Assembly (NCBI RefSeq): GCF_001981305.1
Contig: NZ_MSCW01000007.1
Location: 682,001 to 746,000, forward strand
Reading direction: 5' to 3'
Length of the DNA: 64,000 nt
Source: Marinobacter lutaoensis
GTDB lineage: Bacteria; Pseudomonadota; Gammaproteobacteria; Pseudomonadales; Oleiphilaceae
Within the stretch, counting starts at the first letter, position 1. Each line of letters begins with the position of its first letter. A program made the position numbers and the translations under genes. A model generated the notes under the pieces. That model saw nothing but the letters and a program-made list of their open reading frames with translations. It searched no databases and had not been told where the DNA came from. Shown in pieces: positions 56,283 through 64,000 of this stretch.

Positions 56283-57191
56283 TCAACCCAGCGAAAGCAG
56301 GACCGCCATCAGCACCGGCGACAGAAAGGACAGCAGGAAGCCGGAGGCAATCGCCACCGGCACGCAGGCCAGCCCGCCACTGCTGCGAATCACCGGCAAG
56401 GTGAAATCCATCGCAGTGGCGCCACCGTAGCCGATGGCCATGGCCGGCCGGGCACCGATCAGCAACGGGATGAGCGCCAGGGCGATGATCTCCCGAATGA
56501 CGTCGTTGAGAAAGGCAACGCCGCCCCAGGCCGGCCCCAGGGCATCGCCAATCACGATACCAGAGAGCGAATACCAGCCAAACCCGGCACTCAGGGCCAG
56601 AACATCGTGCCAGGGCAAGGCCAGCACCGGCACCAGGACCAGCCCCGCCAGCAGCGAACTGGCCACCACGGTCAGGGCGATGCCCAGCCCCTGGCGGTTC
56701 ACCAGCAGCCGCCGTAATGGCAGCCCGGCGTTCTTCAGCTGCAGGCCGATCAGGAACAGCAGCAGCATCAGGGCCCAGGTCGCCAGCGACTCCGCCCAGG
56801 GTACCGGCGGCAGCAGGAAGCGCCCTGCCAGCAGCCCTGCCAGCACCGCCAGCAACGGCTTCAGGCCCGCCAGGAACAGGCGCCGATAACCCGGCCGCCC
56901 GGCCTCGCCGGAGGTCGCCACCGTCATCGGCCGCAGACGATGGAACAGCCACAGGCCGGCCAGGTTACACACCAGCAGGGTGGACACCAGGGCGAACACT
57001 TGCAGCGCCATGGTGCCCAGCTGCGACGCCAGCCCTTCCATCTGCCCCAGGCCGAGCCCGAGCAGGGCCAGGATAAAGTACACCAACGCCTCCACGGTGT
57101 GGTGCACCAGGGTCATCAGCCGTCGGTTGTCGAGGGCGATGGCGAACCCCAGGAACAGGGGGGCCAGAATCAGCAGGGCTCCGGACAGCAT
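56283..57191 (-). CDS. Lysine exporter LysO-family (DUF340) protein
   Basis: A 302-residue protein with about eight membrane segments; length and motifs (LLFLIGLQLKN, GFGWYSLSGIVIGDALGPAWGGVAFLNDVIREI) match E. coli LysO, which exports L-lysine. It sits alone between the binding-lipoprotein gene and the DUF2288 gene on the minus strand. The ATG at 57191 is chosen; the frame upstream contains no homology. Substrate specificity in this organism is inferred. Confidence 0.87.
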   Translation of the reverse strand: MLSGALLILAPLFLGFAIALDNRRLMTLVHHTVEALVYFILALLGLGLGQMEGLASQLGTMALQVFALVSTLLVCNLAGLWLFHRLRPMTVATSGEAGRPGYRRLFLAGLKPLLAVLAGLLAGRFLLPPVPWAESLATWALMLLLFLIGLQLKNAGLPLRRLLVNRQGLGIALTVVASSLLAGLVLVPVLALPWHDVLALSAGFGWYSLSGIVIGDALGPAWGGVAFLNDVIREIIALALIPLLIGARPAMAIGYGGATAMDFTLPVIRSSGGLACVPVAIASGFLLSFLSPVLMAVLLSLG

Positions 57192-57244
57192 GGCATCCTC
57201 GGTATCGAATACTGGGAAGGGGCGCGGAGGCGCCCGCGGTGGCG

Positions 57245-57565
57245 TCAGTGCAGGGTGTGACCGGAGCGGTCCTGGACCAGAACCCAGGGGGCCACCACCA
57301 CGGCCCACAATTCGGCGTTGCGGTCGTACCAGGCCCGGGCGATATCGGGGCTGACGTCCCCCACCCGCCCGTCGGCCATCCAGCACTCGAAGCGGGCTTT
57401 GTTGTCGGCGGTCAGTTCCACCGCCACCTCCAGCAGATCCAGCTCCGGCGCCACCCGGACCACTTGGCCGCGGGCGTAGTGGACTTGCAGATCATGCCAG
57501 TGAATGCGGGAAGTTTCCAGATTCAGTTTTGCCTTCAGTTCGTCCCGGGACAGTTCGGATGCCAT
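57245..57565 (-). CDS. DUF2288-family protein
   Basis: A 106-residue soluble protein with the pattern KLNLETSRIHWHDLQVHYARGQVVRV and PELDLLEVAVELT, as in DUF2288 proteins. Function unknown. It lies 53 bases upstream of the lysO-like gene on the same strand and may share its transcript. Confidence 0.8.
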   Translation of the reverse strand: MASELSRDELKAKLNLETSRIHWHDLQVHYARGQVVRVAPELDLLEVAVELTADNKARFECWMADGRVGDVSPDIARAWYDRNAELWAVVVAPWVLVQDRSGHTLH

Positions 57566-57645
57566 CGTGCGTCTCGCTCGGTAAAACCAGGGGGGGCACA
57601 GGGTAGCCGATCCACCGCGCCGACTCCAGCCGCCGCGGGCCGGAT

Positions 57646-58047
57646 TCAGCGGTCGACCAGACGCGACCAGATGTCGTGGATCTGCTCGGACAGGGTCATC
57701 GGGTCGAAGGGTTTGGGAATCACATCGGCGGCGCCCAGGGACAGGTAGCCGCTGACTTCCTCGGGCTGGACCTTGGCGGTCATGAACACGATCGGCGTGC
57801 GCTCGAAACCCGGCGTCCGGCGAATGGCCTTCAGGGTGGCGGGGCCGTCCATGCCCGGCATCATCACGTCAAGCAGGAGCAACTGGGGCTGGAACCCGGG
57901 CAGCGCCTCCAGAGCCTCGGCGCCCGAGGCCAGCGACTTCAGCTGAAAGCCGCCCACGCTTTCCAGGGCCAGCTCGGCCACCGTTCGGATGTCTTCCTCG
58001 TCTTCCACCAGCATGATACGGCTGAGTCGCCCTGACAGAGAATCCAT
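57646..58047 (-). CDS. Single-domain response regulator (CheY-like)
   Basis: A 133-residue receiver domain with the acidic pair in IMLVEDEEDI, the phosphoacceptor Asp in LLLLDVMMPGMDGP, the switch Thr in VFMTAK and the Lys in IPKPFD. It has no output domain, so it probably works through protein contact or in a phosphorelay. It lies 13 bases after the REC-HDOD gene and is the third gene of the relay set. Confidence 0.9.
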   Translation of the reverse strand: MDSLSGRLSRIMLVEDEEDIRTVAELALESVGGFQLKSLASGAEALEALPGFQPQLLLLDVMMPGMDGPATLKAIRRTPGFERTPIVFMTAKVQPEEVSGYLSLGAADVIPKPFDPMTLSEQIHDIWSRLVDR

Positions 58048-58060
58048 GGCGTCGTTGCTC

Positions 58061-59239
58061 CTAGTCGTTCTGTGTGCCGGCGCCGGTGCCCCGGTCGCCC
58101 AACCATTCCTCGAGCCCCAGCAGGCGCAGCAGGCGCCGGCATTCGTCCACGGGCTCGCCCTCGTCCGCCAGCAGGCCGGCGGCTCGCATGATGATACGGT
58201 CCTGGGTCAGGTTTTCCCGGGGCAGGTAATGGACCGCGCCAATCATCTGCCGCAGTTCCAGGGGCAGGTGCCACTGGACCTTGAGTTTGTTGCCGTAGGG
58301 CTGAGCCCAGTCCTGAAGGCCAATCCGGGCCTCCTCCTCCGTCACCGCGTGCCCCTGGCGTACGTGCTGGTCCATGACCTTGAGCACCGCCAGCTCGCCG
58401 ATCCGGCTGAGCAGGCCCGCGGTGTAGTAGACCGACGCCCGGCGCTTGCCCAGCGCCAGGGCGATCCGCTGTGCCTCCGCCGCTACCCGTTCGGACTGGG
58501 CGAGGTAGTCGTGGGCCAGCGCCCGCAGGTGACCATCCTGGAACCGGGCGGCGACATCCAGCGCCATGGCCAGGGCGTAGTTCAGGGCCATGCCAACCCC
58601 CAGCAGGAAAATGGCGTCCCGGACATCGCCCACCGGCTTGCCGGTGCGCCGGAACGAAGAGCTGTTGGCCACCTCCAGCAACCGGGTGCACAGGGCCACG
58701 TCCTTCCGCCAGCGCTCGGCCAGCTGGCCGGCGGACAGCTCTTCGGTACGGGACATCAGCGCCAGGATCTCGGCGGCGTCGGTCCTGGCGGGCATCTGGA
58801 TCACGTTTTCCAGCTCCTCCGCCAGCACCGTGTCCAGGGCCTCGCCGGCGTCCCCGTCGCCTACGGCTGGCTCCGCCAGCGTCGCCACCAGGGCTTGCAG
58901 ACGCGAGTGCAGCATCTCCACCTTGAACGGTTTGGTGATGTAACCGTTGATGTGGTAGTGCGCCGCCGTGAGGATGGACTGGCGGTCGGCGCGGCCGGTG
59001 ATCATCACGATGGGTACGTCCGGGTCCCGGGCCCGCACCGCCCGGACCAGTTGCAGACCGTCGCCGTCCGGCAGGTTCCAGTCAATCACCAGGAGGTTGG
59101 GGGCGTCCCGCTGCCAGCGTTGCACCGCTTCGCTGAGGGTTGCGGCCTTCACCACCCGCATGCCCGGCTGCAATCCGGCCACCACGGTTTCCATCAGGTC
59201 GGCCATCAGGTCATCGTCTTCCACGATCAGGGTCTGCAT
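58061..59239 (-). CDS. Response regulator with HDOD output domain
   Basis: A 392-residue protein: an N-terminal receiver domain (about 1-120; TLIVEDDDLM, phosphoacceptor in LLVIDWNLPDGDG, YITKPFK) and an HDOD domain (about 140-340; EVANSSSFRR, AIFLLGVGMALNYAL). HDOD domains resemble HD domains without the catalytic residues and act in signalling. It begins 4 bases after the diguanylate cyclase gene stop, in the same operon. Confidence 0.88.
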   Translation of the reverse strand: MQTLIVEDDDLMADLMETVVAGLQPGMRVVKAATLSEAVQRWQRDAPNLLVIDWNLPDGDGLQLVRAVRARDPDVPIVMITGRADRQSILTAAHYHINGYITKPFKVEMLHSRLQALVATLAEPAVGDGDAGEALDTVLAEELENVIQMPARTDAAEILALMSRTEELSAGQLAERWRKDVALCTRLLEVANSSSFRRTGKPVGDVRDAIFLLGVGMALNYALAMALDVAARFQDGHLRALAHDYLAQSERVAAEAQRIALALGKRRASVYYTAGLLSRIGELAVLKVMDQHVRQGHAVTEEEARIGLQDWAQPYGNKLKVQWHLPLELRQMIGAVHYLPRENLTQDRIIMRAAGLLADEGEPVDECRRLLRLLGLEEWLGDRGTGAGTQND

Positions 59240-59243
59240 CGGC

Positions 59244-60935
59244 TTAACCGGTCCTTCCCAGGTTGGAATCCGGGGCCAGGCTGACGCCGTTGCGGCCGGA
59301 ATGCTTGCGTTCGTACAGGGCCTTGTCCGCGGCTTCGATGGCCGCCTCCACCGTGGGATAGTCGTTCATCCGGGCCAGCCCGATGCTGACGGTGACGGAA
59401 AACTCCTGGTCACCGGCGTTAAACACGATCCGGGACAGCCGCTCGCACACCGACGCCATCACCGCCCGGGCATCGTCCAGGGCGCAGTCCACCAGCGCGA
59501 CAATAAATTCCTCGCCCCCGTATCGGCCCAGGATGTCGGATTTGCGCAGCCGGTGCCGGAGCAGGTTGGCCAGGCCCTTGATCACCATGTCTCCGGCCCG
59601 GTGGCCGTAGCGGTCGTTGACCCGCTTGAAGTGGTCGAGATCCAGCATCGCCACCACCGACTCCTGCCCGGCGCGCACGCTGCGGGCGAACTCATTCTCG
59701 ATCTCGGCGTTGGCCAGCGAGTGCTTGAGCAGGCCGGTCAGGCTGTCCCGGGTCGCCAGTTTCTCCAGCTGCCGGGCCCGATAGCAGCGCACCAGCACCG
59801 CCCGTTGCAGGTAATGGTCCGATACCGGCTTGGTCAGGAAGTCGTCACCGCCATGGGACAAGGCCTCCAGCTGTCGCTCGCGGTTTTCCTCGGAGGACAG
59901 GTAGACGATCGGCAGCCCCAGCCATTCCGGGTCGAACCGGATCATCCGGGCCAGCGTAGCGCCGGAGTAGCGGCCCATCTGCATGTCCATCAGCACCAGG
60001 TTGGGGCGGAATTCCGACAACGAGGTCAGCAGCGTGGAGGGGTCGTTGACCCGGCAGACCACCAGGCCCACCTCTTCCAGCACTAGGCTGTAGTGCTCCA
60101 GCAGCTCGGGGTCGTCGTCGACGATCATCACCCGTCCGCGGTCAAGCTCATCCCGCTCGCTGATCAGGCGTTCGATAAAGTCCACCAGCAGGGGCAGGTC
60201 CAGGGGCAGGGTGAAAAACCCGTCCATGCCCTTTTCCGCCAGCACGTAGCGTTCCAGGAAGGTGTCCTCCTCACCCAGGCACACCACCGGTGGCCGGTCG
60301 TTCCCCAGCGCCAGGAACGGCAGCTCCGCCTCCAGCTCCCAGTCGTACAGCACCACCGCCGACACTTCCCGCGCCAGCACCGCCGGGTCCAGCGCTTCAA
60401 GCTGATCCACCAGACGGGGCTGGAAGCCATGCAGGGACAGGCCCTGGCACAGGTCCCGACTGACGTCCGACGACGGCGCCACCACCAGCACCACCGGTTC
60501 CGCCGCCCGGGCCACCGGCGCCCGGCCAGGCTCCGTCGTCACCGCGCTGGCATCGTCCCGGTCGCCTTCCTCGGACAGCCACTGCACCAGGCGATCCACC
60601 TCCCGCAGGAACTCGGCGTTGACCACCCGGGCAATGGGCTCGGCCCGCACGGTGCCATCCGGATCGGTGGCCAGCGCCTCCGCCAGCGGCTTGAGGGCGA
60701 TTTCCAGCTGTCGGGCCAGCTTGCCCAGCTCCGGAAAGCCGAAGGTGCCCGCCGACCCCGCCAAGCGGTGCAGCGACTGGTAAACGGAGAGCACATCCGC
60801 GGCCATGAAACTGCCGGCGGCAATGCCGGAGGCCCGGGCCTGGACATGGGCCAGCTCGACGGCGGCCTTGGTGCGAAACCGCTGTCGCAGGATTTCCAGT
60901 TTCTGGTTCACGTCGGATATCTTTGTCTTGGGCAT
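59244..60935 (-). CDS. Hpt-REC-REC-GGDEF diguanylate cyclase of a phosphorelay
   Basis: A 563-residue cytoplasmic protein: an Hpt domain (about 10-120, with the likely phospho-His in SLHRLAGSAGTFGF), a degenerate receiver (about 150-255; has LYDWEL but lacks the acidic pair and the conserved Lys), an intact receiver (about 270-390; VMIVDDDPEL, LVLMDMQMG, FLTKPVS), and a GGDEF domain with active site GGEEF and I-site RKSD. It can take phosphate from a kinase on the REC, and its Hpt may pass it on. It is divergent from a membrane histidine kinase at 61033. Confidence 0.9.
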   Translation of the reverse strand: MPKTKISDVNQKLEILRQRFRTKAAVELAHVQARASGIAAGSFMAADVLSVYQSLHRLAGSAGTFGFPELGKLARQLEIALKPLAEALATDPDGTVRAEPIARVVNAEFLREVDRLVQWLSEEGDRDDASAVTTEPGRAPVARAAEPVVLVVAPSSDVSRDLCQGLSLHGFQPRLVDQLEALDPAVLAREVSAVVLYDWELEAELPFLALGNDRPPVVCLGEEDTFLERYVLAEKGMDGFFTLPLDLPLLVDFIERLISERDELDRGRVMIVDDDPELLEHYSLVLEEVGLVVCRVNDPSTLLTSLSEFRPNLVLMDMQMGRYSGATLARMIRFDPEWLGLPIVYLSSEENRERQLEALSHGGDDFLTKPVSDHYLQRAVLVRCYRARQLEKLATRDSLTGLLKHSLANAEIENEFARSVRAGQESVVAMLDLDHFKRVNDRYGHRAGDMVIKGLANLLRHRLRKSDILGRYGGEEFIVALVDCALDDARAVMASVCERLSRIVFNAGDQEFSVTVSIGLARMNDYPTVEAAIEAADKALYERKHSGRNGVSLAPDSNLGRTG

Positions 60936-61032
60936 AGCTGTCCGGGCCAACTTGGTACATCATGACATCTGGATTCCCCAGGCATCCTCAAGAATACAAG
61001 CAGGATTCCGCCCAAGTTACCAGAGGTATTTT

Positions 61033-62853
61033 GTGCTGCGTACGTTCTCCCTGGGTACCCGGCTCGCGCTGATCACCATCGCCGGCACCCTGACCACGGT
61101 GGCCTCGGTGCTGCTCATCGCCTACTCCGCGCTGGTCGAGGACTTCGAGAGCATCCTGACTCACCAGCAGCGGTATGAGACCCAGCGCATCGCCCGGACC
61201 GTCGATGAGAAGCTCAACCTGCGCGTGGACCTGTTGTCGGAATTCGCAAAGAATCTGTCCGACGGCGGGTCGCTGCGCGACCGGACCGAGATGGAACAGC
61301 TGCTGGCGCGCCAGCAGATGCTCCAGCAACTGTTCCCGGATGGCCTGGTGGTGTTCGACGAAAACGCCACGGCGCTGCTGGAAACCCTTCACGTGCCCGG
61401 TCGCATCGGCACCAACTACGCCGACCGGGAGCATTTCCAGCGCCTGATGCGCACCCGCCAGCCGGTGATCAGCCGGCCCATGATCGGCCGGGCCACCGGC
61501 GTTCCCCTGGTCACGTTCTCCGCGCCCATCGAATCCGACGACGGCGCTCTGCTGGGTATCGTCTCGGGCGTTCTGAGGCTGGGCGACGCCAGCCTGCTGC
61601 CGCCAGAAGAATTGCACGCCATGCAGAAGGATGGCGCGCTCTTCCGCGTCGTCGACCCCAATAACTTCCTGTTCATCGAAGGCCGCGAGGGGCTCGGCAA
61701 GGCCATTCAGAGCCTGCCACCACCCGGTGCCGATCCGCTCATCGACGCCGCGCTCTCCGGCATCACCTTCGGTCAGCTGACCACCGCGGACGGCCGCCGG
61801 CTGGTCTATGCCACCAGCTACCTCGAACCTCTGGGCTGGCTGTTCATCCGTGCCGTGCCCATGAGCTGGGCCACTGCGCCGGCCCAGGACTCATTCCTCA
61901 AGTTCCTCAGCATCAGCATCGGCATCGCCCTGGCCATCGCCCTGTTCAGCCTGATTGCCACCCGATCCGCCACCCGCCGCCTGGAAGCCATGACCCAGCG
62001 GATCGATCGCATGGTGCGCTCGCCGGAGGGGGTGCGGCTGGAGGAGTCCGGACCGCCGGAAGTGCGCGATCTGGCCCGGGCCTTCAACCGCCTGATGGAC
62101 GAACGGGACAGCATGGCCACGCTGAAGGAAAATTTCGTCTCCAACGTCAGCCACGAGCTGAGAACTCCCCTGACCTCCATGAACGGGGCCCTGCGCCTGG
62201 TGCACTCCGGCGCCACCGGCCCGCTGCCGCCACGGGCCGGCGACATGGTGCGCCTGGCCCTGCGCAACGGCGAGCGCCTGCAGGGGCTGATTTCCGACCT
62301 GCTCGATTTCAGCAAACTGACCTCCGGACGGATGTCGGTGCGGATGCTGGACGTACCCGTGGCCGAGGTCATCCGGGACACCATCGACGGCAACCAGGCC
62401 CTGGCGCGGGAGTATCAGGTGACCCTGACCGGACACGGCGACAGCAACCTCGCGGCACAGGCCGACCCGCACCGGCTGCGCCAGGTCCTCGATAACCTGG
62501 TCAGCAATGCGATCAAGTTCTCTCCCCCCGGAGGCACCGTGACCCTGAGTGCCCGCCCAGGCAACCACGGCACCGTCCGGCTGATCGTCAGCGATCAGGG
62601 CAAAGGCGTGCCGGCGGCCTTCGAGCAGCAGCTGTTCGAACGTTTTGCCCAGGCCGAGACCGGCACCAACCGGTCGGTCAGCGGCACCGGTCTCGGTCTG
62701 GCCATCTGCAAGGAGCTGGCCGAGCTGATGGAGGGACGCATCGGCTACTATTTCGAGGCAGGGGCCCATTTCTGGCTGGAGCTGGCGGCGGCCCGGCCTG
62801 CCCGGTCCGCCGCCCTGCGCTATCCTGAGGGGAAAACAGAGAGCCACCGATGA
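61033..62853 (+). CDS. Membrane sensor histidine kinase
   Basis: A 606-residue protein with membrane segments at about 11-33 and 288-310, a periplasmic sensor between them (dCache-like: DREHFQRLMRTRQPVISRP), a HAMP region, a HisKA domain with the phospho-His in FVSNVSHELRTPLTSM (about residue 374), and a HATPase domain with GTGLGLAICKEL. It begins with GTG at 61033 after AGAGGT; the long upstream frame is antisense. It is the likely kinase for the divergent Hpt-REC-REC-GGDEF set. Its stop overlaps the next gene (ATGA). Confidence 0.88.
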   Translation: MLRTFSLGTRLALITIAGTLTTVASVLLIAYSALVEDFESILTHQQRYETQRIARTVDEKLNLRVDLLSEFAKNLSDGGSLRDRTEMEQLLARQQMLQQLFPDGLVVFDENATALLETLHVPGRIGTNYADREHFQRLMRTRQPVISRPMIGRATGVPLVTFSAPIESDDGALLGIVSGVLRLGDASLLPPEELHAMQKDGALFRVVDPNNFLFIEGREGLGKAIQSLPPPGADPLIDAALSGITFGQLTTADGRRLVYATSYLEPLGWLFIRAVPMSWATAPAQDSFLKFLSISIGIALAIALFSLIATRSATRRLEAMTQRIDRMVRSPEGVRLEESGPPEVRDLARAFNRLMDERDSMATLKENFVSNVSHELRTPLTSMNGALRLVHSGATGPLPPRAGDMVRLALRNGERLQGLISDLLDFSKLTSGRMSVRMLDVPVAEVIRDTIDGNQALAREYQVTLTGHGDSNLAAQADPHRLRQVLDNLVSNAIKFSPPGGTVTLSARPGNHGTVRLIVSDQGKGVPAAFEQQLFERFAQAETGTNRSVSGTGLGLAICKELAELMEGRIGYYFEAGAHFWLELAAARPARSAALRYPEGKTESHR

Positions 62854-64000
62854 AGCACGGCGATCACGACACGGTGTCCGACCGCAGCGAACCACAGCGT
62901 GCGCTGCACCGCATGGAACAGCAAAACCAGGCGCTGAGCATTCTCAACGAACTGGCGCTCGACCAGTCCGGGACCGACGAGGAGAAAATCCGCACGGCCC
63001 TGATCCGGGGCGCCGACTTTCTGGGACTGCCGGTGGCCATCCTGAGTGAGATCACCGGCGAGGCGTACCTGGTCCGGGCCACCAATGTTCCCGAGTCGGC
63101 CGACCTGTACCCGGGCCAGCTGTTTTCGCTCGGCCAGACCTACTGCTCCATTCTGCTGCGACAGCAGGGCTGCCTGGCAATCCACCATATGAGCCAGTCA
63201 CCCTACCGGAACCACCCATGCTATCGGGCCTTTGGTCTGGAGGCCTACATCGCCGCGCCGGTGATCATTCAGGGGCGCACCTTCGGTACCCTGAACTTTT
63301 CCTCCCCGGACCCCAGGCCGCACCCGTTCACCGACACCGAAATCACCTTCGTAACCCTGCTGACCAAATGGCTGGCGAGCCTGCTGGAGGGCCAGATCAC
63401 CGCCCGTACCCTGACCAAGCTGGTGCGTCAGGCGCCCGGCATGCTGTACCAGTACCGGCAGTGGCCGGACGGCCGCTCCGCCTTCCCCTACACCAGCCCC
63501 GGCATCCGGGACATCTACGGCTGCAGCCCCGAAGAAGTGGCGGAGGACGCCTCCCGGGTGTTTGAACGCATCCACCCGGACGACCTGCCGGCAGTGGCCG
63601 AGTCGATCCAGACCTCCTCCACCCACCTGAGCACTTGGCAACACCAGTACCGGGTTCGCAGCGACCGGGGCTGGCGCTGGGTGGAAGGCCGGGCCACCCC
63701 CGAGAAGCTGGCCGACAACAGCATCATCTGGCACGGCTACATCACCGACATCGACGACAAGAAGCGCACCCAGTTGGCGCTTCAGGAAAGCGAGGCCCAG
63801 CTGCGCCGGCTGTTCGAGCTGTCGCCCATCGGCATCGCCCTCAACGATCTGCACACCGGCGCTTTTCTGGCCGTCAACGACGCCCTGCTGGCGCCGACCG
63901 GCTACCACCGCGAACAGTTCCTGGGCCTGCACCCGTCGGCTCTGATGGCGGGCGATTTTCCGGCCTTCCGCAGCCAAGTCATGCGAGAGCTGAACGACAC
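62850..64000 (+). CDS. GAF-PAS sensory protein, 3' end outside the window
   Basis: Open from the ATG at 62850, which overlaps the kinase stop, to the window end, about 383 codons. Visible are a GAF domain (about 40-185; YIAAPVIIQGRTFGTLNFSS), a PAS domain with a PAC-like segment (about 200-310; HIWHGYITDID-like pattern), and the start of a second PAS (RRLFELSPIGIALND). The output domain is missing; a GGDEF, EAL or kinase domain would be usual. Together with the kinase it is one transcription unit. Confidence 0.82.
   Translation, partial: MKHGDHDTVSDRSEPQRALHRMEQQNQALSILNELALDQSGTDEEKIRTALIRGADFLGLPVAILSEITGEAYLVRATNVPESADLYPGQLFSLGQTYCSILLRQQGCLAIHHMSQSPYRNHPCYRAFGLEAYIAAPVIIQGRTFGTLNFSSPDPRPHPFTDTEITFVTLLTKWLASLLEGQITARTLTKLVRQAPGMLYQYRQWPDGRSAFPYTSPGIRDIYGCSPEEVAEDASRVFERIHPDDLPAVAESIQTSSTHLSTWQHQYRVRSDRGWRWVEGRATPEKLADNSIIWHGYITDIDDKKRTQLALQESEAQLRRLFELSPIGIALNDLHTGAFLAVNDALLAPTGYHREQFLGLHPSALMAGDFPAFRSQVMRELND

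Noticed and set aside
1..64000. CRISPR arrays, tRNA or rRNA genes, IS elements, prophage genes
   Set aside because: No spaced direct repeats, cloverleaf sequences, transposases or phage-type genes were recognised on reading the window. This was by eye only, so short degenerate elements could be missed.

Overview
The window is a high-GC chromosomal segment of a free-living gammaproteobacterium. The gene content (long-form PstC and PstA, AspA with asparaginase, ThiI, PpnN, a LasT-type SPOUT methyltransferase, TmcA, and dense c-di-GMP signalling) fits a marine genus such as Marinobacter or a relative. The genus is an inference from gene content and was not tested by a search. Coding density is high, and many neighbouring genes overlap by 4 bases (ATGA or GTGA).

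Left part (1-16.9 kb): the 3' end of a HIT protein; a complete pho operon (pstS-pstC-pstA-pstB-phoU, minus strand) with a clear Pho box and a hairpin between pstS and pstC; an acyl-CoA thioesterase; an arsenic operon (ArsC-ArsR fusion, GAPDH, ArsJ, and a second MFS protein); aspartate metabolism (aspA, asparaginase); an AGCS amino-acid symporter with a divergent XRE regulator; and uppP.

Island (about 17.06-28.1 kb): seven recognisable genes on the minus strand, read as hsp20, clpG, cls, ftsH, (a 68-codon candidate ORF), kefB-like, psiE, degP-like. This is a compact form of the transmissible locus of stress tolerance, also called locus of heat resistance or protein quality control island. It lacks the yfdX, hdeD, trx and second hsp20 genes of the better-known versions and carries cls and ftsH between clpG and kefB. 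A candidate heat-shock promoter lies upstream of hsp20. No integrase, tRNA or flanking repeat was seen.

Middle part (28.2-51.7 kb): an EamA exporter with an AraC regulator, a low-GC secreted orphan, uvrD, an aldehyde dehydrogenase divergent from an acetylpolyamine-amidohydrolase-like deacetylase, thiI, ppnN, a small cytochrome c, an enoyl-CoA hydratase/HIBCH-like enzyme, an ankyrin lipoprotein, tmcA divergent from a second UvrD-like helicase, an OmpA-family protein with calcium-type repeats, a methyltransferase and a SPOUT methyltransferase whose start codons overlap head to head, dadA, a PPK2 kinase and a TatD-type hydrolase.

Right part (51.7-64 kb): a signalling neighbourhood with an HD-GYP phosphodiesterase, a diguanylate cyclase with a PhnD-type periplasmic sensor co-transcribed with a substrate-binding lipoprotein, a LysO exporter, a DUF2288 protein, a three-gene phosphorelay set (Hpt-REC-REC-GGDEF, REC-HDOD, single REC) divergent from a membrane histidine kinase, and a GAF-PAS protein cut by the window end.
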